Source: an uncultured Bacteroidales bacterium
Lineage (GTDB): Bacteria > Bacteroidota > Bacteroidia > Bacteroidales > Muribaculaceae
Assembly (NCBI GenBank): GCA_947644715.1
Contig: CANSAP010000009.1
Location: 1 to 64,000, forward strand
Direction: 5' to 3'
Length of the DNA stretch: 64,000 bases
The first letter of the stretch is position 1, and each line of letters opens with the position of its first letter. Positions 26,354-34,977 of the stretch are shown here, piece by piece. The notes under the pieces were generated by a model. It had not been told where the DNA came from and made no database searches. It saw only the letters and a program-made list of their open reading frames with translations. The position numbers were made by a program, and so were the translations under genes.

Positions 26354-26929
26354 ATGAGTATGACAGCTAAAACTTCGTATATATTCCTCGCTCCCGGTGT
26401 GGAGGAGGTGGAGGCCACGGCTACGGTAGATGCTTTGCGCAGGGCTTCTATTGATGTAGTGACTGTGGCTGTTGGAAATGATCTTCAGGTGAAGGGCGCC
26501 ACCGGCCAGGTTCTCGTGGCTGACTCTCTTATTTCTCAGGTCAATCCGGCGGATGCCGACTGGCTTATTATCCCCGGCGGGGATCCGGGGGCTCAGAATT
26601 TGGCAGCGAGCAGTGATCTGAGGAAAATGATAATGGAGCATGTCGGGAAGAATGGACGAATAGCCTCAATTTGCGCTGGCCCGGCAGTGGTGCTCGCACC
26701 CCTTGGTGTGCTCAAAGGTAAGAAGGCCACCTGCTATCCGGGTCTCGGAGATGCCATCAATGCTAATGGCGGAGAGTATGTCAAGCAAACCGTGGTGGTT
26801 GAACCGGAGCTTATTACCTCTGAAGGTCCCGGTACAACTCTCCCCTTTGCCATAGCAATAATCCGTGCCACAAAGGGGCAGGACGTGGCTGATTCAGTTG
26901 CTTCGGGAATGCTTGTCGAAGGCAACTGA
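26354..26929 (+). CDS. DJ-1/PfpI family protein (YajL/ThiJ-like)
   Basis: 191 residues with the DJ-1 fold: PGVEEVEATATVDALRRASI (with the conserved glutamate that pairs with the nucleophile), DWLIIPGGDPGAQNL, and the nucleophile elbow IASICAGPAVVLAPLG around Cys 105. Family members act as chaperone, deglycase or redox-sensing proteins; the exact activity cannot be read here. I chose the ATG at 26354. A second ATG two codons later is equally possible. It lies next to msrAB, in keeping with an oxidative-damage theme. Confidence 0.9.
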   Translation: MSMTAKTSYIFLAPGVEEVEATATVDALRRASIDVVTVAVGNDLQVKGATGQVLVADSLISQVNPADADWLIIPGGDPGAQNLAASSDLRKMIMEHVGKNGRIASICAGPAVVLAPLGVLKGKKATCYPGLGDAINANGGEYVKQTVVVEPELITSEGPGTTLPFAIAIIRATKGQDVADSVASGMLVEGN

Positions 26930-26977
26930 GCCGAGCCGAGGCAGTCTCTTAGGCGTCGGCATTATTCAGCATTATTT

Positions 26978-27009
26978 TTTGTCGGTTTGGAATAGTTTGC
27001 ATACCTTTG
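26978..27009 (+). promoter_or_regulatory. Promoter of msrAB
   Basis: TTTG at 26978-26981, a 20-base spacer, and TACCTTTG at 27002-27009 form an exact Bacteroidetes promoter 25 bases before the start codon. Confidence 0.8.
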
Positions 27010-27033
27010 TCTTCGTATCAAGACCTTTTTTCT

Positions 27034-27981
27034 ATGACTCGTGAAATCTTTTTGGCCGGTGGTTGCTTCTGGGGCACCGCCCATCTTTTCTCCCTGGTGC
27101 CGGGGGTGATATCTACTACTGCAGGGTATGCGGAGAGCCGTGTGCCCAATCCTTCTTATGAATTGGTGTGCACCGGCGAGACTCTTGCGGCAGAGACTGT
27201 TCGAGTGGAGTATGACGATTGCCGGGTGAGCTTGACCGACCTTCTGATGCTCTTTTTCCGCAGCATTGACCCGGTGGCGGTCAACCGTCAGGGGGGTGAT
27301 GTTGGCACGCAGTACCGCACCGGAATTTACTATACCAATCCTGCCGACGCCCCGGTCATCGAGACTCTGCTGGCCACCCTGCAACGCCGCTACACGCAGC
27401 CGATAGCCATTGAGATGAAGCCGCTTGAGAATTTTTATCCGGCGGAGGAGTATCATCAGGACTATCTGCGGAAGAATCCCGGAGGCTATTGCCATGTGTC
27501 GCGAGAGCTTTTCCGCGAGGCTCGCGAACTGAAGGGGCATCCCGTCAGTCCCGATAAGGAGGAGCTGCGAGCGCGGCTCACTCCGCTGCAATGGGAGGTT
27601 ACTCAGAATGCCGCCACGGAGCGCCCCTTCGTGAATGAATATGATGCAGAGTTCCGGCCGGGCATTTATGTGGATATAACAGACGGCACACCGCTGTTCG
27701 TTTCCTCGCGCAAGTTCAATTCCGGCTGTGGATGGCCGGCATTCTCGCGGCCTATCGACGAATCGCTGCTCACGGCTCACGAGGACACCTCTTTCGGTAG
27801 GGTGCGCACCGAAGTGCGTTCTGCAAGCTCCGGGGCTCATCTCGGACATGTCTTCACTGATGGACCGCAGCAGGATGGAGGACTGCGTTACTGCATTAAT
27901 TCCGCATCGCTCCGCTTTATTCCGCGTGAAGAGATGGAGGCTCAGGGATATGCGGAATATATTCCCTTGATTGACAGCTGA
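27034..27981 (+). CDS. msrAB: Fused peptide methionine sulfoxide reductase MsrA-MsrB
   Basis: 315 residues. The MsrA domain (about 1-155) has GGCFWG with the catalytic cysteine, TAGYAES, GDVGTQYRTGIYY and the EEYHQDYL block. The MsrB domain (about 180-310) has FNSGCGWPAFSRP and RTEVRSASSGAHLGHVFTDG, with the nucleophile in GGLRYCINSASLRF. It reduces both S- and R-methionine sulfoxide. The residue after GCFWGT is Ala, where MsrA normally has a glutamate that assists catalysis (GCFWGTAH instead of GCFWGTEH). The start at 27034 fits the promoter. No signal peptide was seen, so it is cytoplasmic. Confidence 0.95.
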   Translation: MTREIFLAGGCFWGTAHLFSLVPGVISTTAGYAESRVPNPSYELVCTGETLAAETVRVEYDDCRVSLTDLLMLFFRSIDPVAVNRQGGDVGTQYRTGIYYTNPADAPVIETLLATLQRRYTQPIAIEMKPLENFYPAEEYHQDYLRKNPGGYCHVSRELFREARELKGHPVSPDKEELRARLTPLQWEVTQNAATERPFVNEYDAEFRPGIYVDITDGTPLFVSSRKFNSGCGWPAFSRPIDESLLTAHEDTSFGRVRTEVRSASSGAHLGHVFTDGPQQDGGLRYCINSASLRFIPREEMEAQGYAEYIPLIDS

Positions 27982-27983
27982 TT

Positions 27984-28022
27984 TAAGAGTGTGTCTAAAA
28001 ATATATGTTAAGACACACTCTA
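27984..28022. terminator. Bidirectional terminator between msrAB and the glycosyltransferase
   Basis: TAAGAGTGTGTCT at 27984-27996 pairs with AGACACACTCTTA-like bases at 28011-28022 around an AT-rich loop. It separates convergent genes. The core GAGTGTGTCTAAAA recurs in other intergenic spots of the window. Confidence 0.65.
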
Positions 28023-28031
28023 AGCAGTGGG

Positions 28032-29111
28032 TTAACCTCGGTAGATGGCTTCAAAGCGAGAGGCGAATCGGGGCCAAGCGAGGGTTGCGGCATATGTGGC
28101 ATGAGCGTTGCGACCCATTGCTTCGAGGCGTGCCGGATTCTCGAGCAGCTCAATGAGATTACGCTCCAAAGCCTCATGGTCGCCGGGGCGAATGAAGAGA
28201 GCCTCGCGTCCATGCGTGAGGTATTCGCGTTGCGCGCCGTTGGAGGTGCATATCTGCGCTCTACCGACAGCCATTATCTCGATGTTGGCCAATCCGAATG
28301 ATTCCTCTGCCACGGAGGGGAGCACTGCCAGATGAGCTGCACGGATAGCCTCGCCGGTGTCGGCCACATGCCCTTTCCAGTCAATCAGATCCATGACACC
28401 GAGGCGTGTGCCGAGCCGCTTCAGCGAGTCGACATAGTCAGCCTGCCCGGTGCCGCAGATGCGCAGGCGGGCGCGACGTCCGCGCAGCGCCGGGAGCGCC
28501 CGTAGCAGAGTTTCAATCCCTTTTTCCGGAGAAAGACGCCCCAGGAAGAGAATGATGCGAGGCCCTTTAGCAGGAGCCGGTGAATAGGGCGGCTGCGTGA
28601 TATTCAGCGAGTTATGCAGTGTGTGCATGCGCTGAGCCGGGAACGGGAGTTTTTTGTCAGGCCAGGAAGAAAGGAAACGGTCGCGCGCCAGGCGTGAAAC
28701 GAAAATCTGCGCATCGAGGTTGCGATAGATGCGTCGGGCCAATCGGGAGCGTTTCCCGGGTTTCACGAGATGGCGGGTGAGAATGACCCGCACGTCGCGG
28801 CGTCGGGCCAGCTTGCGGGCGAGCAGCGCGGTGAAGGCATCTTTGTATTTATGCACATGAATGACCGTAGGCTCGCGCCGCATACGCAGCAGCGAGGCGA
28901 GCCGCAACGGCGAAATCAGGTCAGCATAGCCGCGCAGAGAGAAGTGGCGCACACGAATGCCCTCAGCCTCGAAGGGGAGGTCAACGGCATTTGCGTCGCG
29001 TGTGAGCGCAAGCACCTGCCAGCCCAAGGCGCGAAAGTGGCGGCAGACGTCGAGCGCGTAGCGCTCGCCCCCGCCCCAGGTGGTGGCTGAAATCAGGTGT
29101 ATGAGCCTCAT
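28032..29111 (-). CDS. Glycosyltransferase family 4 protein
   Basis: 359 residues with a GT-B fold, predicted to build surface polysaccharide or glycolipid. The acceptor-side N-terminus is HLISATTWGGGERYALDVCR. The donor-binding C-terminal domain has ILFLGRLSPEKGIETLLRAL and the E-x7-E region EESFGLANIEIMAVGRAQIC. The start is at 29111; the 16 additional codons upstream run into the neighbouring stop region. It follows the alanine dehydrogenase homologue after four bases and is the last gene of the nadB unit. The substrate is unknown. Confidence 0.9.
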   Translation of the reverse strand: MRLIHLISATTWGGGERYALDVCRHFRALGWQVLALTRDANAVDLPFEAEGIRVRHFSLRGYADLISPLRLASLLRMRREPTVIHVHKYKDAFTALLARKLARRRDVRVILTRHLVKPGKRSRLARRIYRNLDAQIFVSRLARDRFLSSWPDKKLPFPAQRMHTLHNSLNITQPPYSPAPAKGPRIILFLGRLSPEKGIETLLRALPALRGRRARLRICGTGQADYVDSLKRLGTRLGVMDLIDWKGHVADTGEAIRAAHLAVLPSVAEESFGLANIEIMAVGRAQICTSNGAQREYLTHGREALFIRPGDHEALERNLIELLENPARLEAMGRNAHATYAATLAWPRFASRFEAIYRG

Positions 29112-29115
29112 TGTG

Positions 29116-30201
29116 TTAATTGGGTGTGGCGGAAAGCAGCATCGAGAGGTTGACAGCATAGAGGCCGTGGCGCACAGCTATCAGCTTGTTAACCAAGTGA
29201 CCCTGATAGGTCACGACGGCCGCCTGCACGCCGGGCAGGGTCTGAATCTGGCGCTGTATGCCCCCCATCTGCAGAGTCTCGGAGAGGAAGTTGATGAGAA
29301 CGTTGCTCACGGCCATGGCCACCGTGCGGGGCACGATGAGCGAGGGGGTGGTGACGGAGAGGTCGAGCAGGTAGACGTTATCCTTCATTGCTGCCGAGAG
29401 CTGCTTGGGGAAGGAGAACTCCCGGGTGCAGGCATCAAGGATAATCACGTCGGCACTCTTCACTTTGTTATACAGCACGTGAGGATGAATGGCGGTCGTG
29501 TCAAGCATCGGCCCGCAATTGCGTTCAGCCTCGAAGAGCGAGGATATGTCGTTGTCCATCAGCGTCACACGGGCGCCGGCGCTCAGAGCCGCTTTGGCTG
29601 CACTTTGCACACGCCATCCCTCGCCGATAATGAGCACTTCACAAGGCTCGATGCCGGCCAGCCCGGAGAGCAGCACACCTTTACCCTCACCCAGGAAGGA
29701 CAGCCCCTCCTGAGCATAGAGAATAGCGGCGCGACCGTCGATTTCATCGAGCACTCGGGCGAACGTGTATTGCTTGTTGGCCGAGTGGATTGAATCGAGA
29801 GCCAGCAGCGTGATGTTGCGGTCGAGCAGCGCTTGCACGGCATCGCGCGGCAGCTCCGGATCGGAGAGGGTCATGAGGGTGGCTCCGGGGCGCATGTGAT
29901 TGATGTCGTTGGCATGCAGCGAGCGCACGGAGAGCACCACGTCGCAGTGCAGCGCGCGGGTGCGGGTGGTGATTTCCACACCGTTGGAGGCGTAGGCCTC
30001 ATCAGAATAAGTTATATCAATGCCGGCCTCACTTTCCATGAGAATTCCCACACCCATTGTGACGAGCATTCCGCAGGCCTCCGGGGTGAGGAAGAGACGC
30101 GTTTCGTCAGAGTCACGATAATTGTTGAGTACGCCGAGAGTGAGTTTCGGTTTGCGGGTGGCGGTTGCGGATTCGCAGGGCTGGGGTGTGGGTGAAGTCA
30201 T
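29116..30201 (-). CDS. Alanine dehydrogenase/PNT family protein, divergent
   Basis: 361 residues with the AlaDH/PNT N-terminal domain (DETRLFLTPEACGMLVTMG, then ILMESEAG) and a Rossmann domain (CEVLIIGEGWRVQSAAKAAL). The end (TLPGVQAAVVTYQGHLVNKL) resembles the family C-terminus. Alanine dehydrogenase interconverts alanine and pyruvate with NAD. The positions that normally hold the catalytic lysine (LLKVKEP) and histidine (YLHLA) read LSVRSLH and MTLSDPE, and the GxGxxG turn is GEGWRV. The protein may thus have a different or lost activity. It lies between aroK and a glycosyltransferase; the start is at 30201, five bases after the aroK stop. Confidence 0.75.
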   Translation of the reverse strand: MTSPTPQPCESATATRKPKLTLGVLNNYRDSDETRLFLTPEACGMLVTMGVGILMESEAGIDITYSDEAYASNGVEITTRTRALHCDVVLSVRSLHANDINHMRPGATLMTLSDPELPRDAVQALLDRNITLLALDSIHSANKQYTFARVLDEIDGRAAILYAQEGLSFLGEGKGVLLSGLAGIEPCEVLIIGEGWRVQSAAKAALSAGARVTLMDNDISSLFEAERNCGPMLDTTAIHPHVLYNKVKSADVIILDACTREFSFPKQLSAAMKDNVYLLDLSVTTPSLIVPRTVAMAVSNVLINFLSETLQMGGIQRQIQTLPGVQAAVVTYQGHLVNKLIAVRHGLYAVNLSMLLSATPN

Positions 30202-30205
30202 GGGG

Positions 30206-30772
30206 TCAGAGTGCTTGAAGTTGATAAAAGTCTTGTAAAAGAGGGAGGAGGCGGGAGAGAGAGTCAGATATTTGGTCGCGGTCTTCGAGCAGAGTGGAGT
30301 CGAAGGTGAGGCGGGCGCGGGAATAGACGGGGAGGCGCTCAGCCTCGATGCGGTCGATGTAGCAATATATTTCCTCATCGGAGAGCGCCGAGACCTGCGG
30401 TCGGCGCGCACGCTTGCGGCACAGGCGCTCATGCAGGCGCTCCCGGGTTGTGCGCAAGTGGATAGTCAATCCGCGCGAGAGCATGTAGTCCATTCCGGCG
30501 AAGTGGCAGGGGGTACCCCCGCCGCAGGCTATGACGACGTCAGCCATTTCTCCGACCTCGCGCAGCATGTTCCGCTCAATCTCCCGGAAGCGAGGCTCCC
30601 CATAGCGGGCGAAAATGTCAGCCACGGAGCAGGAGAAGCGGGCTTCGATATACTTGTCAAGGTCGATGAACTGCAACGAGAGTTCGCGGGCCAGAGCGCG
30701 CCCCAGAGTGGTCTTGCCGCAGGCCGGCAGACCAATCAGGAAAATCGGGGGGCGCATCTGGAGCTGACTCAT
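30206..30772 (-). CDS. aroK: Shikimate kinase
   Basis: A 188-residue P-loop kinase converting shikimate to shikimate 3-phosphate in aromatic amino acid synthesis. Walker A is LIGLPACGKTTLGRALA, the substrate aspartate lies in FIDLDKYIE, FREIERNMLREV follows, and the glycine motif is VIACGGGTPCH. The LID arginines are in RKRARRPQVS. It overlaps the S41 protease gene by one base. Confidence 0.95.
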   Translation of the reverse strand: MSQLQMRPPIFLIGLPACGKTTLGRALARELSLQFIDLDKYIEARFSCSVADIFARYGEPRFREIERNMLREVGEMADVVIACGGGTPCHFAGMDYMLSRGLTIHLRTTRERLHERLCRKRARRPQVSALSDEEIYCYIDRIEAERLPVYSRARLTFDSTLLEDRDQISDSLSRLLPLLQDFYQLQAL

Positions 30773-32466
30773 TACTTATCAGTCTTGGGGGCAGAGAGAA
30801 TAGCCTTCAGCTCAGCCGGGTCACGCAGAATGGCAGCGGCACGGTCAAGAGCTTCATCCTCATTCAGGTCAGCTATGACCTCGCCGCGATTGTAATAGTA
30901 TCGACCGATGAGGTCAGTGGTCAGATAGCGGGCAATTTCAGAGCGGCGCGTGTCGAGGTCGCGCTGGAGATTGTGGGTGAGCAGCGGCTTAAGGGCATCG
31001 AGCGCCTGCGTTGTGGAGTCGTTCATGTACCCCTCCTTCTCGGCGGCAGTGCGGAGCTTCTCGAGCAGGTCCTCACAGGTCTTGTCATATTTCAGGCGCT
31101 CCGGGTCAATCGAAGCCTTGAAAGAGTCGTAGATTTCGTCAGTCACAACGAAGTCCTGCGGGGCGGGAATCTGCGGATGCTCGGCGGCGTAGCGGGTGCC
31201 GAAGTCGAAAATCCAGTTGTCGCGCACGAGGGCAATCGTCAGCGGGGATACCTGCGGCCATTCCACTTTTATGTCGGGCTGGAGACCGCCACCATCCTTG
31301 ACGAGGCGTCCGGCGCGGGTGGTGAATGTGTTGCACAGGGAGTCAGGAGTGACAGCCACAGAGCCGTCGGGGTTGCGGCGTGAGTAGTCGAGCGCCTGGA
31401 TGAGGCGGCCGGAGGGGATGTAATACTTGGCGGTGGTCACCTTAAGCATACCGCCGTAGGGGAGGGGGCGGGTGCTCTGCACAAGCCCTTTGCCAAAGGA
31501 GCGGGAGCCGATGAGCACGGCGCGGTCGAGGTCCTGAAGGGCGCCGGCCGTAATCTCGGAGGCGGAGGCGGAGCCGCCGTCGATGAGCACAGCCAGGGGC
31601 ATGTCGGGCATCAAGGGCTGCTTGGTGGTCTTGTAGACACGTTCGCTACCCTTTTCGCGCCCCTTCATGCGGAGCACTTCGGTGCCCTTGGGCACAAAGA
31701 AATTAACGATTTCCACGGCGCTCTCCACCAGGCCGCCGCCGTTGCCGCGCAGGTCGAGCACAACACCTTTCACAGCAGGGTTCGCCTTGAAGGATTCCAG
31801 AGCCTCGCGCACCTCTTCGGGGGATTTCTCCATGTAGGAGGTGAGGCGTATGTAGCCTATGTCGTCGCGGGTCACTCCGTAGTAGGGCACGGAGGGTATA
31901 TCGAGTTTCTCTCGCTTGATGTCGAAGGTGAGCAGAGAGTCGGGGCCTGCCCAGGGGCGCTCCACCTGCACTTTGACAATGGTGCCGGGCTGACCCTTGA
32001 GCAGAGCAGAGACACGCTCGTTGCCGGCGTGGCGCACGTCGGTGGTGTCGATGGCAATGATGCGGTCGCCGGTGCGCAGGCCGGCACGCGCTGCGGGGGA
32101 GCCTTCGTAGGGACCGCTGATGTAGACGAGGCTGTCGGGGCGCATACCGATGTATGAGCCGATGCCCCCGTATTGACCGGTGGTCATCGTCTTGAAGCCT
32201 TCGCGCTCCTCGCTGGAATAGTATTCTGTGTAGGGGTCGATGCTCATTAGCATGGCTGAGATGGCCATGTCGAAGGTGCGGTCAACCGGGAGGGTATCCA
32301 CGTAGTTCTCAGCCAGTTCGCGCACCAGGGCATTGAAGGTTGTGAGCTTGCGCGTGAGCGCCTGGTCGCGGTTGCGCTCAGCTGCCGGGGCTGCCACGCA
32401 GGCTCCGGCCAGCAGCAGGGTGAGGGCTACGGGGAGCAGGTTCTTGTATCGGGGGAATATTTTCAT
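30772..32466 (-). CDS. S41 family C-terminal processing protease
   Basis: A 564-residue periplasmic serine protease of the CtpA/tail-specific type. A signal peptide (about 1-25) is followed by an N-terminal helical region and a PDZ domain (about 95-180, YGGIGSYIG to GLRTGDRIIAID). The protease core has VVLDLRGNGGGL, the nucleophile in LIDGGSASASEITAGALQD and the lysine in GSRSFGKGLVQ. The C-terminal 150 residues are helical. It probably processes or degrades envelope proteins. It is in an operon with nadB upstream (10-base gap) and aroK. Confidence 0.93.
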   Translation of the reverse strand: MKIFPRYKNLLPVALTLLLAGACVAAPAAERNRDQALTRKLTTFNALVRELAENYVDTLPVDRTFDMAISAMLMSIDPYTEYYSSEEREGFKTMTTGQYGGIGSYIGMRPDSLVYISGPYEGSPAARAGLRTGDRIIAIDTTDVRHAGNERVSALLKGQPGTIVKVQVERPWAGPDSLLTFDIKREKLDIPSVPYYGVTRDDIGYIRLTSYMEKSPEEVREALESFKANPAVKGVVLDLRGNGGGLVESAVEIVNFFVPKGTEVLRMKGREKGSERVYKTTKQPLMPDMPLAVLIDGGSASASEITAGALQDLDRAVLIGSRSFGKGLVQSTRPLPYGGMLKVTTAKYYIPSGRLIQALDYSRRNPDGSVAVTPDSLCNTFTTRAGRLVKDGGGLQPDIKVEWPQVSPLTIALVRDNWIFDFGTRYAAEHPQIPAPQDFVVTDEIYDSFKASIDPERLKYDKTCEDLLEKLRTAAEKEGYMNDSTTQALDALKPLLTHNLQRDLDTRRSEIARYLTTDLIGRYYYNRGEVIADLNEDEALDRAAAILRDPAELKAILSAPKTDK

Positions 32467-32476
32467 TATCAGAGAG

Positions 32477-34042
32477 TTAGAGATGTGGATAATCCACAGT
32501 ATAGTGCAGGCCGCGGCTCTCCTTGCGCGCCATGGCCTGACGCATTATGAGATAAGCCACGTTGATGAGATTTCGCAGCTCGCAGAGCTGGCGGCTCGGT
32601 TTGCTCACCTTGAACAGTCGTTCGGTCTCTTCAAAGAGGATGTCCAGACGGCTCCAGGCGCGCTTAAGGCGCAGGTCGCTGCGCACTATGCCAACGTATG
32701 AACTCATGATTTGGTTCACTTCCTTCATGCTTTGGGTGATGAGAACCATCTCTTCGGGGTGAGCGGTGCCCTCGTCGTTCCATTCGGGCACGTCGCGGCG
32801 CAGCTCATAGTCGCCGATGTGGCCGGAGGCGTGGCGCGCAGCTGCGTCGGCATATACGACGGCCTCTATCAATGAATTGGATGCCAAGCGGTTGCCGCCG
32901 TGCAGACCTGTGCAAGAGCATTCTCCCAGAGCATAAAGACGCTTGATGGAGCTTTCCCCGTCGAGGTTCACTTTGATGCCTCCGCACAAGTAGTGGGCTG
33001 CCGGAGCCACCGGGATGTAGTCGCGGGTGATGTCGATGCCCAGCGAGAGGCATTTCTCATATATATTGGGGAAATGGCGGCGGGTCTCCTCCGGGTCTTT
33101 GTGGGTGACGTCGAGATAGACATGGTCGGAGCCTGCGGCCTTCATTTCGGAGTCGATGGCACGGGCTACAATGTCGCGCGGCGCGAGCGAGAGGCGCGGG
33201 TCATACTTGTGCATGAACTCCTCGCCGTTGATGTTGCGGAGCACGGCGCCGTAGCCGCGCATGGCCTCGGTGATGAGGAAGTTGGGACGGTCGCCGGGAT
33301 GGTACAGAGCCGTGGGATGGAATTGAATGAACTCCATATCCTCCACCGTGCCTTTGGCTCGGTAGGTCATGGCTATGCCGTCGCCGGTGGCAATGAGGGG
33401 GTTTGTGGTGGTGGTGTAGACGGTGCCGCAGCCGCCGGTGGCCATTACCGTCACGCGGCTCAGGAAGGTGTCGACGGCGCCGGTGGCATCGTCGAGCACG
33501 TAGGCGCCGTAGCAGGTGATGTCCGGCGAGCGGCGGGTGACGGTCTTGCCAAGGTGGTGCTGGGTGATTATCTCGATGGCTGTGCGGTGAGTGAAGATGT
33601 CGATGCCCGGGTGAGCCTTGATTTCCTCTATGAGCGAGGTCTGGATTTCGGCTCCGGTGTTATCGGCATGGTGGAGGATTCGGAATTCGCTGTGTCCCCC
33701 CTCGCGGTGCAGGTCATATGCACCCTCGGGAGTACGGTCGAATTTCACTCCATGGTCCACGAGGAAGCGAATCTGCTCCGGGGCGCCCCGCACCACCATC
33801 TCCACTGCCCGGCGGTCAGAGAGTTGGTCGCCGGCCACCATAGTGTCGTCAATATGTTTCTCGAAATTATCAAGCTCAAGATTAGTGACGGAAGCCACGC
33901 CACCCTGCGCTAAAAATGTATTTGCCTCCTCGAGGTCGGTCTTGCAAATAATAGCGACGCGACCTTTCCCGGCCACCTTGAGCGCAAAGCTCATGCCGGC
34001 GATGCCGCTGCCTATGACGAGATAATCGTATTCTAAAATCAT
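32477..34042 (-). CDS. nadB: L-aspartate oxidase
   Basis: A 521-residue FAD enzyme oxidising aspartate to iminoaspartate, the first step of NAD synthesis. The FAD motif is YLVIGSGIAGMSFALKVAG at the N-terminus. LAQGGVASV, LHREGGHSEFRILHHADNTG and the RGYGAVLRN segment are typical. The active-site region LCGGIKVNLDGES precedes GECSCTGLHGGNRLASNSL. nadA and nadC are not in the window. It is the first gene of the leftward five-gene unit, with an exact promoter. Confidence 0.96.
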   Translation of the reverse strand: MILEYDYLVIGSGIAGMSFALKVAGKGRVAIICKTDLEEANTFLAQGGVASVTNLELDNFEKHIDDTMVAGDQLSDRRAVEMVVRGAPEQIRFLVDHGVKFDRTPEGAYDLHREGGHSEFRILHHADNTGAEIQTSLIEEIKAHPGIDIFTHRTAIEIITQHHLGKTVTRRSPDITCYGAYVLDDATGAVDTFLSRVTVMATGGCGTVYTTTTNPLIATGDGIAMTYRAKGTVEDMEFIQFHPTALYHPGDRPNFLITEAMRGYGAVLRNINGEEFMHKYDPRLSLAPRDIVARAIDSEMKAAGSDHVYLDVTHKDPEETRRHFPNIYEKCLSLGIDITRDYIPVAPAAHYLCGGIKVNLDGESSIKRLYALGECSCTGLHGGNRLASNSLIEAVVYADAAARHASGHIGDYELRRDVPEWNDEGTAHPEEMVLITQSMKEVNQIMSSYVGIVRSDLRLKRAWSRLDILFEETERLFKVSKPSRQLCELRNLINVAYLIMRQAMARKESRGLHYTVDYPHL

Positions 34043-34062
34043 TGCTACATGAATTTAACCCG

Positions 34063-34094
34063 CAAATGTAGCGATAAAACCCGTAGCCTCCAAA
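34063..34094 (-). promoter_or_regulatory. Promoter of the nadB operon
   Basis: On the minus strand TTTG (plus 34091-34094) and TACATTTG (plus 34063-34070) are 20 bases apart, 20 bases before the nadB start. Confidence 0.8.
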
Positions 34095-34215
34095 CATTTC
34101 CCCCGTTTTTTGATGTTTGCGAGCCCGGAGGAGAGTCGACCGCATCACAGAGGCGATTATCAGGCACAAAAAAAGATGCCCCGGGAGGGGACATCGAGTA
34201 TCGTGTTCTTGGGAA

Positions 34216-34503
34216 TCAGAAGATGTCGGAGTGGGAGCCGGTGCGGAGCATCAGCAAAGTGAGCGCAGAGTCGTTATGCTCCCACACCAACAGCCAGTCG
34301 CTTCCCTGCCCGTTGATGTGGCATTCCCATTTGCCGGCATAATTACCTACTAATTTGTGAGGCCGAAACTCAGGCGGCAGAGTGCCGGTATTCTCCAGTA
34401 TTCGCATAGCTTCTTTGATATTCTCCATAGGTAAGCCACGCTTTATGCATCGTTTGAAGTCTTTCTTAAACTTCGTGGAGACTTCGAGAATATATTTGCT
34501 CAT
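34216..34503 (-). CDS. YafQ-type toxin of a type II toxin-antitoxin system
   Basis: 95 residues of the RelE/ParE superfamily, YafQ branch, which cleave mRNA on the ribosome. The C-terminal half has the diagnostic spacing CHINGQGSDWLLVW...LLMLRTGSHSDIF, including the histidines, aspartate and final aromatic used in catalysis. The basic N-terminus is KFKKDFKRCIKRG. It overlaps its antitoxin gene by four bases in the usual antitoxin-first order. Confidence 0.92.
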   Translation of the reverse strand: MSKYILEVSTKFKKDFKRCIKRGLPMENIKEAMRILENTGTLPPEFRPHKLVGNYAGKWECHINGQGSDWLLVWEHNDSALTLLMLRTGSHSDIF

Positions 34504-34703
34504 ACTCCCATTTCTTGGAAAAAGTCTTCTACTGAATCATAACGGGTAACGCGTCCGGCGGCTACGTCCTCGAGAGCTTCGTCGAGGCCGGTCTTGCGCT
34601 TTCGCGAGGGCTTGGATATTGTTACGCTGTCAAACTTGGCAAGAAGTTTTCTGATCAGGGAAGCATCCTTGGGATCGTTTATTGTCAATGTAAGTTGTGT
34701 CAT
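34500..34703 (-). CDS. Antitoxin partner of the YafQ-type toxin
   Basis: 67 residues. The N-terminal strand TQLTLTINDPKDASLIRKLL is followed by a basic stretch (KPSRKRKTGLDEA) and an acidic C-terminus (DSVEDFFQEMGV), which would wrap the toxin. It is not a classical RelB/DinJ by sequence, but size, position and overlap support antitoxin function and probable autoregulation. Confidence 0.8.
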   Translation of the reverse strand: MTQLTLTINDPKDASLIRKLLAKFDSVTISKPSRKRKTGLDEALEDVAAGRVTRYDSVEDFFQEMGV

Positions 34704-34734
34704 ATCAGAGAGGATTTATATGTGTATTAACAAA

Positions 34735-34765
34735 TGAAGGCGGGAGGATACTCTCTCGCCTTCAC
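34735..34765 (-). terminator. Hairpin downstream of tRNA-Arg
   Basis: TGAAGGCG at 34735-34742 pairs with CGCCTTCA at 34758-34765. On the minus strand it follows the tRNA 3' end by about 12 bases and is followed by a TTTGTTAAT stretch. Confidence 0.65.
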
Positions 34766-34777
34766 AGGATTTGGGGG

Positions 34778-34851
34778 TGATTCGCACAGGATTCAAACCT
34801 GTAACCTTCTGATCCGTAGTCAGATGCTCTATTCAGTTGAGCTAGCGAACC
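34778..34851 (-). tRNA. tRNA-Arg (anticodon ACG)
   Basis: A full cloverleaf can be drawn on the minus strand. The acceptor GGTTCGC pairs with GCGAATC (one G-U), the D arm contains AGCTCAACTGAATAGAGC, the anticodon stem-loop is CTGACTACGGATCAG with anticodon ACG, and the T arm is ACAGGTTTGAATCCTGT with discriminator A. CCA is not encoded. It has its own promoter and hairpin terminator and reads CGN codons. Confidence 0.95.
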
Positions 34852-34865
34852 ATGTTTTACGGGTG

Positions 34866-34897
34866 CAAAGTTACGGCTTTTTTCTTATCCCACCAAA
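34866..34897 (-). promoter_or_regulatory. Promoter of tRNA-Arg
   Basis: On the minus strand TTTG (plus 34894-34897) and TAACTTTG (plus 34866-34873) are 20 bases apart and lie about 15-45 bases upstream of the tRNA 5' end. Confidence 0.8.
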
Positions 34898-34948
34898 TTT
34901 TTTCGCATCTTTTTTATTCAGCCCATGCTGTGCCCGCGAAAAAATTGC

Positions 34949-34956
34949 TAATTTTG
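34949..34956 (+). promoter_or_regulatory. Possible -7 element of the flippase-like gene
   Basis: TAATTTTG fits TAnnTTTG and lies 21 bases before the ATG. No TTTG is found at the expected -33 distance. Confidence 0.4.
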
Positions 34957-34977
34957 CAGTGTATAAGCCTCATTGAA

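Noticed and set aside
32900..33913. 337-residue plus-strand ORF opposite nadB
   Set aside because: A mirror frame of nadB with no family motif and no ribosome site.
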